Shown: positions 20,305 to 29,605 of the stretch, piece by piece | How positions within the stretch are numbered: position 1 is the stretch's first letter | How the letters are laid out: each line of letters starts with the position of its first letter | NCBI RefSeq assembly: GCF_000194155.1 | Contig: NZ_GL877883.1 | Coordinates: 134,572 to 198,571 of the forward strand | Source: Saccharopolyspora spinosa NRRL 18395 | Lineage (GTDB): Bacteria; Actinomycetota; Actinomycetes; Mycobacteriales; Pseudonocardiaceae | Length of the DNA stretch: 64,000 nt | Direction of reading: 5' to 3' | Translations under genes and position numbers: made by a program | The notes under the pieces: model-generated | Seen by the model: the letters and a program-made list of their open reading frames with translations, nothing else | What the model was told of the DNA's origin: nothing | Databases searched by the model: none

Positions 20305-21654
20305 TCATCCGCGGACGATCGCCAGCACCTCATCGCGCAGCGCGGTCATCGCGTCAGTGTCCCTCGCCTCGACGTTGAGCCGGAGCAGCGGTTCGGTGTT
20401 GGACGGGCGCAAGTTGAACCACGAGCCGTCCGGCAGCTCCACAGTAAGCCCGTCGAGCTCGTCCACACGAGCACCATTGCGGTCACCGAAGGCCGCTGCC
20501 ACGGCGCGCATCCGGCCCTGCTGGTCGTCGACCGTGGAGTTGATCTCGCCGGAGGCGGCGTACCGCGAGTACTCGGCCATCAGCTCCGACAGCGGCTTGT
20601 CCTGGCCGCCGAGCGCGGCGAGCACGTGCAGCGCGGCGAGCATGCCGGAGTCGGCGCGCCAGAAGTCGCGGAAGTAGTAGTGGGCGGAGTGCTCCCCGCC
20701 GAAGATCGCCCCGGTCTCGGCCATCGTCTGCTTGATGAACGAATGCCCGACGCGGGTCCGCACCGGCTTGCCGCCGTGCTCGGCGACGACCTCGGGCACG
20801 ACCTTGGAGGTGATCAGGTTGTGGATGATCGTCCCGCCGGGCTCCTTGGCCAGTTCCCGGACGGCGACCAGCGCGGTGATCGCGCTCGGCGGGACCGGTT
20901 CGGCGCGCTCGTCAACCACGAAGCAGCGGTCGGCGTCGCCGTCGAAGGCCAGCCCGGCGTCGGCGCCGACCTCGCGGACCTTGGCCTGCAGGTCGACCAG
21001 GTTCGCCGGGTCCAGCGGGTTGGCCTCGTGGTTGGGGAAGGTTCCGTCCAGCTCGAAGTACATCGGCACGAGCTCGATCGGCAGGCCGTCGAAGACGGTC
21101 GGGACCGTGTGCCCGCCCATCCCGTTGCCGGCGTCCACCACGACCTTCAGTGGGCGGATACCGCTGATGTCGACGAGTTCGCGCAGGAAGGCGGCGTATT
21201 CGTCGACCAGGTTCCGCTGCGTGGCGGTGCCCTTCGCACCCAGGAACTCGGGCACGCCGTGGGCGACCAGCTCCTGGATCTCGGACAGGCCGCTGTCCTG
21301 GCCGACCGGGGCGGCCCCGGCGCGGCACAGCTTGATGCCGTTGTAGCGGGCCGGGTTGTGGCTGGCGGTGAACATCGCGCCGGGCAGGTCCAGTCGCCCG
21401 GAGGCGAAGTACAGCATGTCGGTGCTGGCCAGGCCGATGTTGATCACGTCGACGCCCTGTCCGGTGACGCCATCGGCGAACGCCTCGGCCAACCCCGGTG
21501 AGGATTCCCGCATGTCGTACCCGATGACCACCGCCGGGCCACCTACGAGCCGGGTGAAAGCGGCGCCGATCTCCCGCACCACGTCGGCGTCCAAGCCGTC
21601 GCCGACCACGCCCCGGATGTCGTATGCCTTGACGATCCCCGACAGGTCTCGCAC
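20305..21654 (-). CDS. manB: Phosphomannomutase/phosphoglucomutase
   Basis: Converts mannose-6-P to mannose-1-P. 449 residues in four alpha-D-phosphohexomutase domains. Active-site phosphoserine Ser98 lies in MFTASHNPARYNG, the Mg2+ loop is FDGDADRC near residue 239, the sugar-specificity loop GGEHSAHYYF is near 318, and the phosphate-binding loop RPSNTEPLLRL is near the C-terminus. Starts at 21654 and ends 59 bases before the chosen trm112-like start. Together with manA and manC (34 kb) it completes GDP-mannose synthesis. Confidence 0.96.
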   Translation of the reverse strand: MRDLSGIVKAYDIRGVVGDGLDADVVREIGAAFTRLVGGPAVVIGYDMRESSPGLAEAFADGVTGQGVDVINIGLASTDMLYFASGRLDLPGAMFTASHNPARYNGIKLCRAGAAPVGQDSGLSEIQELVAHGVPEFLGAKGTATQRNLVDEYAAFLRELVDISGIRPLKVVVDAGNGMGGHTVPTVFDGLPIELVPMYFELDGTFPNHEANPLDPANLVDLQAKVREVGADAGLAFDGDADRCFVVDERAEPVPPSAITALVAVRELAKEPGGTIIHNLITSKVVPEVVAEHGGKPVRTRVGHSFIKQTMAETGAIFGGEHSAHYYFRDFWRADSGMLAALHVLAALGGQDKPLSELMAEYSRYAASGEINSTVDDQQGRMRAVAAAFGDRNGARVDELDGLTVELPDGSWFNLRPSNTEPLLRLNVEARDTDAMTALRDEVLAIVRG

Positions 21655-21761
21655 GCTGCACCCTCCCCGTTCCGCGTCCGACGACGTGGTCCGAAGCCTA
21701 CCGGCGATCGAGTACCCGGTGGAGTCAGCTTGGCCCGCGCAAGCCGTTCGTCACGATCTAT

Positions 21762-22130
21762 TCATTCGTCGATCGGATCGGGCAGCGCCCGCAGGTGTCC
21801 GCGACGGCTCCCGCCTGGGGTGAGGCCCTGAGCCTCGACCGGCCGGTCCGGGCGACCGGCCTCCCGCACCGCCTCCGCGAGCGCGGTCAGGTCGTCGTCG
21901 GAGGGCTCTGGTGGCGCGAACTCGCCTTCGTGCCGCACGACCTCCCAGCCTTTCGGCACGGTGAGCCGCAGTGCGTGCGCTTCGCAAAGGTCGTAGCTGT
22001 GGGGCTCGGCGTAGGTGGCCAGGGGGCCGACGACCGCCGTGGAGTCCGCGTAGGCATAAGTGAGCGTGGCGACGGCCGGGTTGGTACACCCGGTCCGCGA
22101 GCAACGCCTCACGCTCCGCACGACACGCAC
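21762..22130 (-). CDS. DUF3499-family protein
   Basis: A 122-residue actinobacterial protein with conserved cysteines in RRCSRTGCTNPAVATLTYAY and SYDLCEAHALRLTVPKGWEVV, a likely zinc-binding pair of CxxxxC and CxxH. GTG 22130 is chosen; an in-frame GTG at 22121 is also possible. It lies upstream of manB on the same strand and divergent to the zincin-like gene, matching Rv3258c. No function is known. Confidence 0.85.
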   Translation of the reverse strand: MRVVRSVRRCSRTGCTNPAVATLTYAYADSTAVVGPLATYAEPHSYDLCEAHALRLTVPKGWEVVRHEGEFAPPEPSDDDLTALAEAVREAGRPDRPVEAQGLTPGGSRRGHLRALPDPIDE

Positions 22131-22440
22131 GATAGCGCCCCCGCTCCGGCGCGCGGCGCAGGCACGCGGAAACCGCTCGCGATGGGCGCCTCCAGCACCT
22201 GTGTCCGACCTGTCTGCTCTGCGCGAACAGTCCGGGTCGCGGTGGTTGTTCCGGGCTGGCGGGAGGAGGTCAAGGGCCCGCCGGCGAACGGCTTCGTAAC
22301 GCCACTCGATCCCGAGTTGTGCCTGGACAGGGCGGCCGCTGCTCCCGTCGCGGCCATCGCGCGGAGTGAGGTGGGAGACAGGCACCGACTCCCCCTGACG
22401 CTTGTCCCGACCTTGACCGCCGAAGGCGTACCCTCGGCCC
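22131..22440. other. 310-base divergent gap
   Basis: This divergent region should carry promoters for DUF3499 and the zincin-like gene. I see no convincing -35/-10 pair, hairpin or gene. Confidence 0.35.
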
Positions 22441-22914
22441 GTGGTGACCGCACGTGGATCTCGGCGTCGAAGCCGCTTCCGCCGGGACCGGCGGGGCCGT
22501 GGCCTGCGCGGACCGCTGTACCCGTCCTCGGTTCCGGTGTCGCGCAGCCGCTCGCAGCGGTTCGACGCGCTGGTGCTGGAGGCCCTCGAACCGATCGAGC
22601 AGCGCTGGCACGCCGAGCTGGCCCAGCTCGACGTCGCCGTCGACGAGGTGCCCGAGATCACCAGCACCACCCCGGAGAAGCTGGTCTGGGACGACGATGT
22701 GGTGGTGGACGCCAACGTTCCGCTGGCCCGGCTAGTCCCGGCGGGCGTCGACCGGCGCGGGCTGCCGACCCGTGCGCGCATCGTGCTGTACCGGCGGCCG
22801 CTGGAAGCACGGGCGCGCGACGGCACGGACATGGCGGACCTGCTGCACGACGTGCTCGTCGAGCAGGTCGCGACCTACCTCGGGCTGGACCCCGACGTCA
22901 TCGAAGGCCAGTGA
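22441..22914 (+). CDS. Zincin-fold metallopeptidase-like protein lacking HExxH (Rv3259-like)
   Basis: A 157-residue member of the metallopeptidase family PF06262-like. An Arg-rich N-terminus is followed by the family fold: FDALVLEALEPIEQRW, RARIVLYRRPLEARA and LLHDVLVEQVATYLGLDPD. In active relatives the last helix carries HExxH. Here the aligned positions read VEQVA, so both metal-binding histidines are missing. The same loss is, from memory, typical of the mycobacterial Rv3259 group. Probably not a peptidase; the role is unknown. GTG start at 22441, no clear Shine-Dalgarno. Confidence 0.75.
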   Translation: MVTARGSRRRSRFRRDRRGRGLRGPLYPSSVPVSRSRSQRFDALVLEALEPIEQRWHAELAQLDVAVDEVPEITSTTPEKLVWDDDVVVDANVPLARLVPAGVDRRGLPTRARIVLYRRPLEARARDGTDMADLLHDVLVEQVATYLGLDPDVIEGQ

Positions 22915-23397
22915 GCAGCGACTTCCGGCAGTGAAGGGCGCCTAGCGGGGCACGTTGGCGGCCTCAGCTGCCGCTCAACGCTGCTGCCAGCGCGTCCAGC
23001 GCTGCGGCGTAAGCGTGCTCGGGTGGCGTGGCGTAGCCGACGACCAGCCCGTCCATCGCAGGCATCGTGGCGTCCGGGTGGCGGAAGGCGGCGAGCCCGT
23101 CGAGGGCGACACCCAGCCGCGCCGCGGCAGCGACAGCGGGGCGCTCGGAGCCCGGCGGCATGCGGAGCACGGCGTGCAAGCCAGCGGCGACGCCGGTCGC
23201 AGAGACGTGCGAAGCACGTTCGAGGAGCTTCGCGACGAGCTGATCGCGGCGGCGGCGGTAGCGCTGCCGCATACGGCGGACGTGGCGGTCGTGCTGCCCG
23301 GAGTCGGCGAGGGTCAGCTGGTCGAGGACGCTGGCCCAGCTCTCCCGCTCGCCCTTTACCGCGAGCACGTCGTCGACGAGGTGCTCGGGCAGGACCA

Positions 23398-23495
23398 TCC
23401 AGCCCAGCCGGACCGCCGGCGACAAGCTCTTGCTGACCGAGCCGAGGTAGAGCACCCGGTCCGGGTCCAGGTCCTGCACCGCGCCCACCGGTTCG
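23398..23495 (-). repeat. Copy A of the MocR PLP-lysine segment
   Basis: Identical over 98 bases to 23941-24038. Encodes YLGSVSKSLSPAVRLGW. It is the only copy that continues into the C-terminal domain. Confidence 0.95.
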
Positions 23496-23839
23496 GTCAA
23501 CGACGGCGGCTCTCCTCGTCGGGTGCAGCGGGCCGCCGGTCGGGAACTGGTGCGCGGGCGTCAGCAGCACCGCCCGCACCTCTTTCCGGGATGCCAGTTC
23601 CTCGACCCGTGGACCGTGTTCGTCTAGTTCGAGCGGGACGGTCCGGACCGACGCCCGGTGCAGCAGTTCGCGGTGGAAGGCGAGGCCGTAGGACTCCACG
23701 GCGAGGGGGCCGCGCAGGACGCCCGGGAACAGCAGGCGCAGGGCGTGCGCGAATCCGGAGCAGATCACGATCTGGTCCGGCCGAGCCCGCACGCCACGGG
23801 CCCGCGACAGATAGTCGGCCAGCGCTCTCCGCAGCTCGG

Positions 23840-23940
23840 GCCGGACCGCCGGCGACAAGCTCTTGCTGACCGAGCCGAGGTAGAGCACCCGGTCCGGGTC
23901 CAGGTCCTGCACCGCGCCCACCGGTTCGCGGTCGTAACGG
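23840..23940 (-). repeat. Copy B of the MocR PLP-lysine segment
   Basis: Identical over 101 bases to 23950-24050, in tandem with a 110-base period. Here the PLP-lysine segment runs directly into PELRRALADYL, which should come before it in a normal MocR protein. Confidence 0.95.
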
Positions 23941-23949
23941 TCCAGCCCA

Positions 23950-24050
23950 GCCGGACCGCCGGCGACAAGCTCTTGCTGACCGAGCCGAGGTAGAGCACCC
24001 GGTCCGGGTCCAGGTCCTGCACCGCGCCCACCGGTTCGCGGTCGTAACGG
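23950..24050 (-). repeat. Copy C of the MocR PLP-lysine segment
   Basis: Matches copy B over 101 bases and copy A over 98. It is the copy joined to the proper upstream sequence (VVDWARSRDGLVLEDDYD). Confidence 0.95.
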
Positions 24051-24227
24051 AACTCGCCGTCGTAGTCGTCCTCCAGGACCAGCCCGTCGCGGGACCTGGC
24101 CCAGTCAACGACGGCGGCTCTCCTCGTCGGGTCCAGCGGGCCGCCGGTCTACGGCCAGCGAGCGGTACGGCGGCAGGCGGGTGCCCGGGGCCAGCCGCCC
24201 GGATCGGATCGCCTCGCGCAGGGCCCA

Positions 24228-24543
24228 ACGCCGCCAGCTCCGGCTCGGTGAAGAAGTTCGAGGCCTCCCGCCACACCTGCACCATGTGCAGCCGCTCCTC
24301 GCGCGTACTGCCTGCACATGCACACCTCTGACGCCCGCAAGGCAGGGGAGAGCGGCTGACCGAGGCCGTCACGCTGGTGTCCGGGGACGGCGTGCCGGAC
24401 GAGGTCTACGCCCGCGCCGCGGAGCACTTCACCGAACCGGAGCTGGCCCGGCTGCTCGCGCTGATCCTCACCATCAACACCTGGAACCGAATCGCGCTCA
24501 GCACGGCCAAGATCCCGGGCACCGACGTGCGAGCCGCCGTCTG
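24228..24543 (+). pseudogene. Carboxymuconolactone decarboxylase (AhpD-like) remnant with internal inversion
   Basis: Three pieces of one CMD-family protein are present. 24306-24350 on plus encodes YCLHMHTSDARKAGE, with the CxxH active-site motif. 24356-24543 on plus, in another frame, encodes LTEAVTLVSGDGVPDEVYAR through INTWNRIALS to the stop. The middle of the protein (EERLHMVQVWREASNFFTEP) is on the minus strand at about 24228-24300. The N-terminal third is missing. CMD proteins are peroxidase-like CxxC/CxxH disulfide proteins, often divergent from MocR regulators. This remnant cannot be functional as read. Confidence 0.75.
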
Positions 24544-24622
24544 ACACGAGTCGAAACCTCCGGGCGGCACAGGCGGAATCGAGAACGCCCGAGTCCAGGC
24601 GAAAACGGAAGTCCTCCGCACC

Positions 24623-27600
24623 TCAGCTGTTCCCGGATCGAGTCCGGCGGCGTTCGGGGAGCGCCGCGATGAGGGTGAACAGGATGAACGCCAACTGCAC
24701 GCCCAGCAGCGCCGTGCGGGGGGTCTCGGCGTAGCCGACCTGGACTTCGGCCGCGTTCTCCGGCAGCGGGATTACCACCTGGTGGCCCCAGGCGGTGGCC
24801 AGCGGGAACGGCCGACCGTCGATCCGGGCGTACCAGCCGGGCTCGTTCTCCGCGCCGAGGACCAGCGCCCGACCGGCACCGCCCTCGGACACCCGGACCG
24901 TGAACAGCGGCAGCTCGGCGGCGACCGGCAACGGCCTCGCCGCTGGTGCCGGGGCAGGCTCGGTTCGCGCCCGCCGCGCGAGGTCCGGCCCGAGCAGCTC
25001 CACCTGGCTGCTCGGCACCTGCAACCGCAGGACGCGTCGTCCGTCGGGTAGCCGCTCGTGCTCGGTGGCCAGGCCTCCGGAAAGCTCCGGGATCCGGGTG
25101 TCGGCCGGAACCGCGATGAACCCGATGCCGCGAGCCGCCGTGGCCGCGAGCGCGCCGCGCACCCGCGCGGCGTCGCCGGACTGCAGGTCATCGTCGACCC
25201 GGCGGAGCCAGTCGACGGCCGTGCCGACCGACGCGAGGTCGTCGTCGCCGAAACGGGGCCCACTGCCGTGCACGAGCCGTGCGGGTTGCGTCCCGGGATC
25301 GAGGATCAGCAGCGAACCAGGCAAATCCGCGACGGTGTTCTGCTGAACGCGCAGCGGCCCGCCGATCGTGGCGAACGCGGCGCTGGTCGCCAGGCCAAGC
25401 AGGCCGGCGGCCAGCACCGGCAGCAGGATCTTGTCGGGCACGCGCGGCTTCCGGGCCACCAGCACGATCCAGCCGCACCCGGCCGCGACGATCACCAGCG
25501 GTCCGCCTGTCCAGCCGGTCGTGCTCACGCCGCCGGTGATCGGTTGAGTGGGGACATTGTCCACCAAAGCGGCCAGCGCCCAACCGAAGATCACGACGGC
25601 CACGCCCGGCAGCATCCGCGAGGACCAGGCCGTGACCAGCGCGACGACCGCAGCGAGGACGAACAACGCGCCGACCAGACTCGTCGGTGATCCGTCCGGG
25701 CTCAACGCCAACAGCCAGGCCCCGGCCGGATCTTCGGTGACCCGCGCACCGATCCCGGGCAACGCCATCTCCGGGTTGCGCAGCAGGACGGACGGCCACG
25801 GCAGCAGGCACGCGACGGACAGCAGCGTCACCGCCACCAGCCCGGCCACCCGGCGTCGATCACGCTGCCCTTCGCTGGGCAACACGACGAAAGCGAGTAG
25901 GGCGAACACGATCAACGCGATGTGCAGCAGCGGTGCGAACGCACCCAACGCCGCGAGGCCCAATGCGGTCAGGCACGCCGTCCCCAACCAATGACCGCCG
26001 GACCGCCCGACCACCGAGGCGATCCCGGCCAGCAGCAACGGCACCAGGATGTGCGCGACCACCACGTCCAAACGCCCTTGCCCAGCGGAGAGCGACGCCG
26101 CGGGCAGCAAAGCGTAAGCACCGGCGGAGAGGGCTCGCCGCAGTCGAGACACCGGAAGCGCACGTGTCGCCAGGTAGGCGGTCAAACCCGCGAGCGGAGC
26201 ACCGAACAGCAGCAGGATCGACACCACCACCGACGGTCCATGTAGGACGGTGCCGAACAACGCCAACACCAGCAACGACGGGGACGCTGGCGCGCCGGTG
26301 CCGCCGTTGACCGGATGCCATGCCGCCAGGTAGTCGCGCCACGTCGTCGCCAGATCTGCCACCGGCAGCAACCTGCCGCCTTGCAGGCCGGCCCCGAACC
26401 GGTCCGCGAGCAATCCATTGGTGAAAAAGGCGAATACCGCCAGCAGGACCGCGAGCACCACGGGCGGCGTCAACAACAGCTCGCGCAGCACCCGCCAGCG
26501 GTCGACCGGAACGAGCAGCAGATCCGGCCGCGCCGCGTCCCGCTTCGACGGCGACGGCTTCGGCGCTCCTGTCTCCGGCACCGGCACCACGACCAGCCGC
26601 GACCGCCCTGGCTTCGCCATCTGCGGGGGTGCTTCTGGAACGGCCTTGATCCGCCAGCATTCCGGTTCCCGCCCCAAGGCCAGATCCCGCCGCACCCGTT
26701 CGCGGACCAAATCCTCGAACGCGGCGCGCGCCCAATTCCGAAGCCGCGCCAACCGACTCGTGAACAAGCCGCGGACGCCGTGCCGGACGGAGATCGTCGC
26801 GGCGCGCGCAGCCCTTCCTGCCAGCAGGTTCAGCCGCCCGCCGAGCAATCCGCGCAACACCGCGAGTTCGGCGCCCGACTCGCTCCACCGCCGCAGAACC
26901 GCGAAACTGCACATCCGCGATAACGTCAGGAGGAACAGTCGCGGCAGGCCGAGCAAGAACGCCCACATCGGAGCATTGACCAGAAACGTGCGGACCTGGT
27001 CGGCGCGCTCCCCGGCCCGGGGACTGCGTCCCGCGACCGCATGCCGCATCCGCGCGGCGGGAACCCACCGGACGCCATGCCCGTCCAGGTTGATCCGCCA
27101 ACCCAGGTCGATGTCCGCGCTGCCGGCGAGATCGAGGTCAAAACCGTTGAGCTGCTCGAAGACATCGCGCCGCACCAGCGCACCGGCCGTCGCCACCGCC
27201 AGCGCGCCGGACGCCGGGGGCGCGCCGCCGACCAGCTCGGGGTCCAGTTCGGACCGTCCGATGCCGGTCTGCCGATGTCCGGACGCATCGGTGCTCAGGC
27301 CCGCATCCACCACCAGCCGGGGATCAGCCCAGTCCAACCCGAGCGGGCCGAGCAGCGCGGCGATCGAATCTTCCTCGGCAGCGCGCAGCAAATGCTCCAG
27401 GCACTCAGGCTCGGGTGCGGAATCGTCGTGCAACAGCCATAACCAGCGCCCGGGATCGGCCCACCTCTTCGTCGCGTGCGCCAACGCTTCCGCGACGGCG
27501 GCGCCGGACCGGGTTTCGCGCGGCATCGTGAGCACATCGTCGACGACGCGATCCGTGCGCGCCCGCGCGAGCAGTTCCGGGGTGTGGTCGTTCGAGCCGG

Positions 27601-27718
27601 TGTCGACGGCCACCACGTGCCGCGGTCGTTCCGTCAGGTCGCCCAGCGCTGCTAAGACCTCCGGCAGCCACGTCTCCCCGTCGTGACAGACCAACACCGC
27701 CAGCACCGGCGCGACCAA
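24623..27718 (-). CDS. GT2 glycosyltransferase fused to a large multi-spanning membrane domain
   Basis: A 1031-residue protein from TTG 27718, supported by GGGAGGG just upstream. Residues 1-290 form a GT2 GT-A domain: VLVCHDGETWLPEVLAAL, VAVDTGSNDHTPELL, the DxD-like LLHDDSAPEP, and GSADIDLGWRINLDGHGVRW. Residues 400-800 hold about twelve hydrophobic helices, then a periplasmic-looking domain and a final C-terminal helix near 1005. It lies downstream of whiB2. The design resembles membrane-tethered actinobacterial arabinan/galactan or glycan-modifying transferases, but acceptor and donor are unknown. Confidence 0.85.
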   Translation of the reverse strand: MVAPVLAVLVCHDGETWLPEVLAALGDLTERPRHVVAVDTGSNDHTPELLARARTDRVVDDVLTMPRETRSGAAVAEALAHATKRWADPGRWLWLLHDDSAPEPECLEHLLRAAEEDSIAALLGPLGLDWADPRLVVDAGLSTDASGHRQTGIGRSELDPELVGGAPPASGALAVATAGALVRRDVFEQLNGFDLDLAGSADIDLGWRINLDGHGVRWVPAARMRHAVAGRSPRAGERADQVRTFLVNAPMWAFLLGLPRLFLLTLSRMCSFAVLRRWSESGAELAVLRGLLGGRLNLLAGRAARAATISVRHGVRGLFTSRLARLRNWARAAFEDLVRERVRRDLALGREPECWRIKAVPEAPPQMAKPGRSRLVVVPVPETGAPKPSPSKRDAARPDLLLVPVDRWRVLRELLLTPPVVLAVLLAVFAFFTNGLLADRFGAGLQGGRLLPVADLATTWRDYLAAWHPVNGGTGAPASPSLLVLALFGTVLHGPSVVVSILLLFGAPLAGLTAYLATRALPVSRLRRALSAGAYALLPAASLSAGQGRLDVVVAHILVPLLLAGIASVVGRSGGHWLGTACLTALGLAALGAFAPLLHIALIVFALLAFVVLPSEGQRDRRRVAGLVAVTLLSVACLLPWPSVLLRNPEMALPGIGARVTEDPAGAWLLALSPDGSPTSLVGALFVLAAVVALVTAWSSRMLPGVAVVIFGWALAALVDNVPTQPITGGVSTTGWTGGPLVIVAAGCGWIVLVARKPRVPDKILLPVLAAGLLGLATSAAFATIGGPLRVQQNTVADLPGSLLILDPGTQPARLVHGSGPRFGDDDLASVGTAVDWLRRVDDDLQSGDAARVRGALAATAARGIGFIAVPADTRIPELSGGLATEHERLPDGRRVLRLQVPSSQVELLGPDLARRARTEPAPAPAARPLPVAAELPLFTVRVSEGGAGRALVLGAENEPGWYARIDGRPFPLATAWGHQVVIPLPENAAEVQVGYAETPRTALLGVQLAFILFTLIAALPERRRTRSGNS

Positions 27719-27859
27719 AATGCCCTCCCGCTAACTGATCCACTACCGCTGAACGGTAATGCACCAAGAGCGGAAGAAAACCCCCAAATGAAACAGCGTT
27801 CACGCGGTGGGCTTTCGCTGGTGGTCACAGCGGAACCGCGGCCGGCAAGGCCCGACCGG

Positions 27860-28174
27860 TCAGACCGCGCGGCGCTTGAGCTTCCGGCGTTCCCTTTCGG
27901 ACAGTCCGCCCCAGATGCCGAAGCGTTCATCGTGCTGCAACGCGTACTCCAGGCATTCGGAGCGAACTTCGCAGCCCGCGCAGATGCGCTTGGCCTCCCG
28001 GGTCGAGCCGCCCTTCTCCGGGAAGAACGCCTCGGGATCGGTTTGCGCGCACAACGCGCGCTCCTGCCATTCCTGTTCTTCGTCCGTCGCCTCGAACAGC
28101 TCGGCCAGGACGTCGAGTTCCACCGCGGTGGCGTCCCCACGCTCCGCGAGGCGGCTATCTCCTGATTCCCACAT
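27860..28174 (-). CDS. whiB2: WhiB-family iron-sulfur transcription factor (WhiB2 type)
   Basis: A 104-residue Wbl protein that binds a [4Fe-4S] cluster and controls septation with the principal sigma factor. ATG 28174 is set by GGGGGA eight bases upstream. The four cluster cysteines are Cys42 (RALCAQTDPEAFFPEKG), Cys65 and Cys68 (CAGC) and Cys74. The turn motif GIWGG is at 87-91, followed by the basic tail ERERRKLKRR that contacts DNA. Long N-terminus and position next to fbiA/manB match WhiB2/WhmD. Homologues in Streptomyces are called WhiB. Confidence 0.95.
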   Translation of the reverse strand: MWESGDSRLAERGDATAVELDVLAELFEATDEEQEWQERALCAQTDPEAFFPEKGGSTREAKRICAGCEVRSECLEYALQHDERFGIWGGLSERERRKLKRRAV

Positions 28175-28663
28175 CGTCGGTCCCCCGATTTCTCCCGTTC
28201 CCACCGGCCCTCCCCAGGGCCGGAACAGGACGCACTCCTGCTCGCAGGTCGCCGGTCCCCGCTGTGGGGACTCCGCGCTTCGACGGCGGCGGTGCCGTCG
28301 CCGATCGGCCGCACCGCCTGCCTCTCACCGCCGGCGGTACCTCGATCGACCGGTGCCCGACCGGATCTCCCGCACCCGATCGGCCGCCGCCACAACCATC
28401 CAACCGGTTTCAACCCGAGGAACGATCATTTCAGCGACGAATGACACTGCTGTGATTACACCCGTGTAGCTCCTTGCGGTCAAGCGGAGACCTTCCGTAG
28501 GGGGACATCCCGCTCCGCCTCGGGGATGAGCTCATTCGGCGCATCGGCGGTACTCCTTGTGCAGCACCGCCAGGGCCCCCGAGATCATGAATACCACCCG
28601 AACATCATCTTCGCCGGAGCACAAGCCCGGACGGCCACCGAGCCGTTCGTGGACACTGGAGGC
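28175..28663. other. 489-base divergent gap between whiB2 and the M50 gene
   Basis: This gap should contain the whiB2 promoter and leader. A somewhat AT-richer stretch is at 28410-28470. I could not identify a specific operator. A longer frame exists upstream of the M50 start, but its residues are not family-like. Confidence 0.4.
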
Positions 28664-29425
28664 GTGAGCAAACCCGCTGTGCGCGTAAGCCCCCTGTTCC
28701 TCGGCCTCGTCGGCTTGACCGTGCTCGGCGGCGTGCTCGCCACGCTGGAGAACAACGCCGCCCAGGTCGGCGGCGTAGTGCTGATCGTGCTCGGCGGCTG
28801 GGCAACGTCGTTGTGCCTGCACGAATTCGGCCACGCGATCATCGCCTTCCGCGGCGGCGACTGGTCGGTGCGTGCGAAGGGCTACCTGACGCTGGACCCC
28901 CGGCGCTACACCGACCCGGTCCTGAGCATCGTGCTGCCGCTGCTGTTCGTGGCCCTCGGTGGCATCCCGCTGCCGGGCGGCGCGGTGTGGATCAACCACC
29001 ACGCGCTGCGGTCCCGGCGCACCGAGTCGATGGTGTCGCTGGCCGGGCCGCTGACGAACCTGGTGCTGGGCATGCTGATCTCGATCGCCGTAGCCGTCGT
29101 GCCGACGATGCCGACCGCCTTGTCGGCGGGCCTGTCCTACCTGGCCTTCCTGCAGGTGATCGCGTTCGTGCTGAACATCCTGCCGATCCCCGGCCTGGAC
29201 GGGTACGGCGCGATCGAGCCGTGGCTGTCCGGTCCGGCCCGCCGGTTCGGCGAGAAGGCGCGGCCGTGGGCGCCGCTGGTGCTGTTCCTGCTGCTGATCG
29301 GGGTGCCGTTCGTCGGCAGGGCGTTCTTCGGGCTCGCCTACTTCGTGTTCGGCCTCGCCGGCGGCGACGCGCTCCAGGCCCTCATCGGCCAAGGGATCTT
29401 CCGCAGCATCTTCGGTTTCCTGTGA
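28664..29425 (+). CDS. Site-2-protease family (M50) membrane metalloprotease
   Basis: A 253-residue intramembrane protease-like protein with five or six membrane helices. Zinc ligands are in H53EFGH57 (SLCLHEFGHAII), and the distal ligand motif is NILPIPGLDGYG (NxxPxxxLDG). GTG 28664 is adopted although GGAGG is only one base away; in-frame GTGs at 28649 and 28679 are alternatives. Substrates of this short S2P group are unknown. Between whiB2 and cofD its context gives no clear clue. Confidence 0.82.
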   Translation: MSKPAVRVSPLFLGLVGLTVLGGVLATLENNAAQVGGVVLIVLGGWATSLCLHEFGHAIIAFRGGDWSVRAKGYLTLDPRRYTDPVLSIVLPLLFVALGGIPLPGGAVWINHHALRSRRTESMVSLAGPLTNLVLGMLISIAVAVVPTMPTALSAGLSYLAFLQVIAFVLNILPIPGLDGYGAIEPWLSGPARRFGEKARPWAPLVLFLLLIGVPFVGRAFFGLAYFVFGLAGGDALQALIGQGIFRSIFGFL

Positions 29426-29605
29426 TCGTCCGCCCAACCGGCCGTGAGCTTTCGGGTGCCGTAGAGCCCAAAAGCACTCACCGGTCCGTCCAGGCGGAGC
29501 CACCATCGGCGTCGGAGAGCTGCGATCAGCAACAGCTCGCGCAGTGACCTCGGAGACATCGAGGTTCTCTCCCCCGGGTTCGGCGGACGTGCGAGGATCG
29601 GGGCC

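Larger units (their letters stand above)
22964..24225 (-). pseudogene. Scrambled MocR/PdxR-type GntR-aminotransferase regulator
   Basis: MocR proteins join a GntR winged helix to a PLP-dependent aminotransferase-like domain. Here the pieces are out of order. 24153-24225 encodes a GntR fragment (LREAIRSGRLAPGTRLPPYR). 23941-24150 encodes a later segment (TGGPLDPTRRAAVVDWARSR to SVSKSLSPAVRLGW, with the PLP lysine). 23540-23940 repeats part of that, then gives the earlier segment PELRRALADYLSRARG to TPAHQFPTGGPLHPTRR. 22964-23495 is the C-terminal 175 residues. Three near-identical copies of the PLP-lysine segment exist. No intact frame spans the domains. It lies divergent to a CMD-family fragment, a common partner. 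Confidence 0.8.

Noticed and set aside
19348..21501. A 717-codon open frame antisense to the SIS, trm112-like and manB genes
   Set aside because: Three well-supported genes lie opposite. The frame is a composition shadow with no motifs.
23398..24050. An insertion sequence as the cause of the repeats
   Set aside because: The repeated DNA is MocR coding sequence. No transposase, terminal inverted repeats or target duplication was found.
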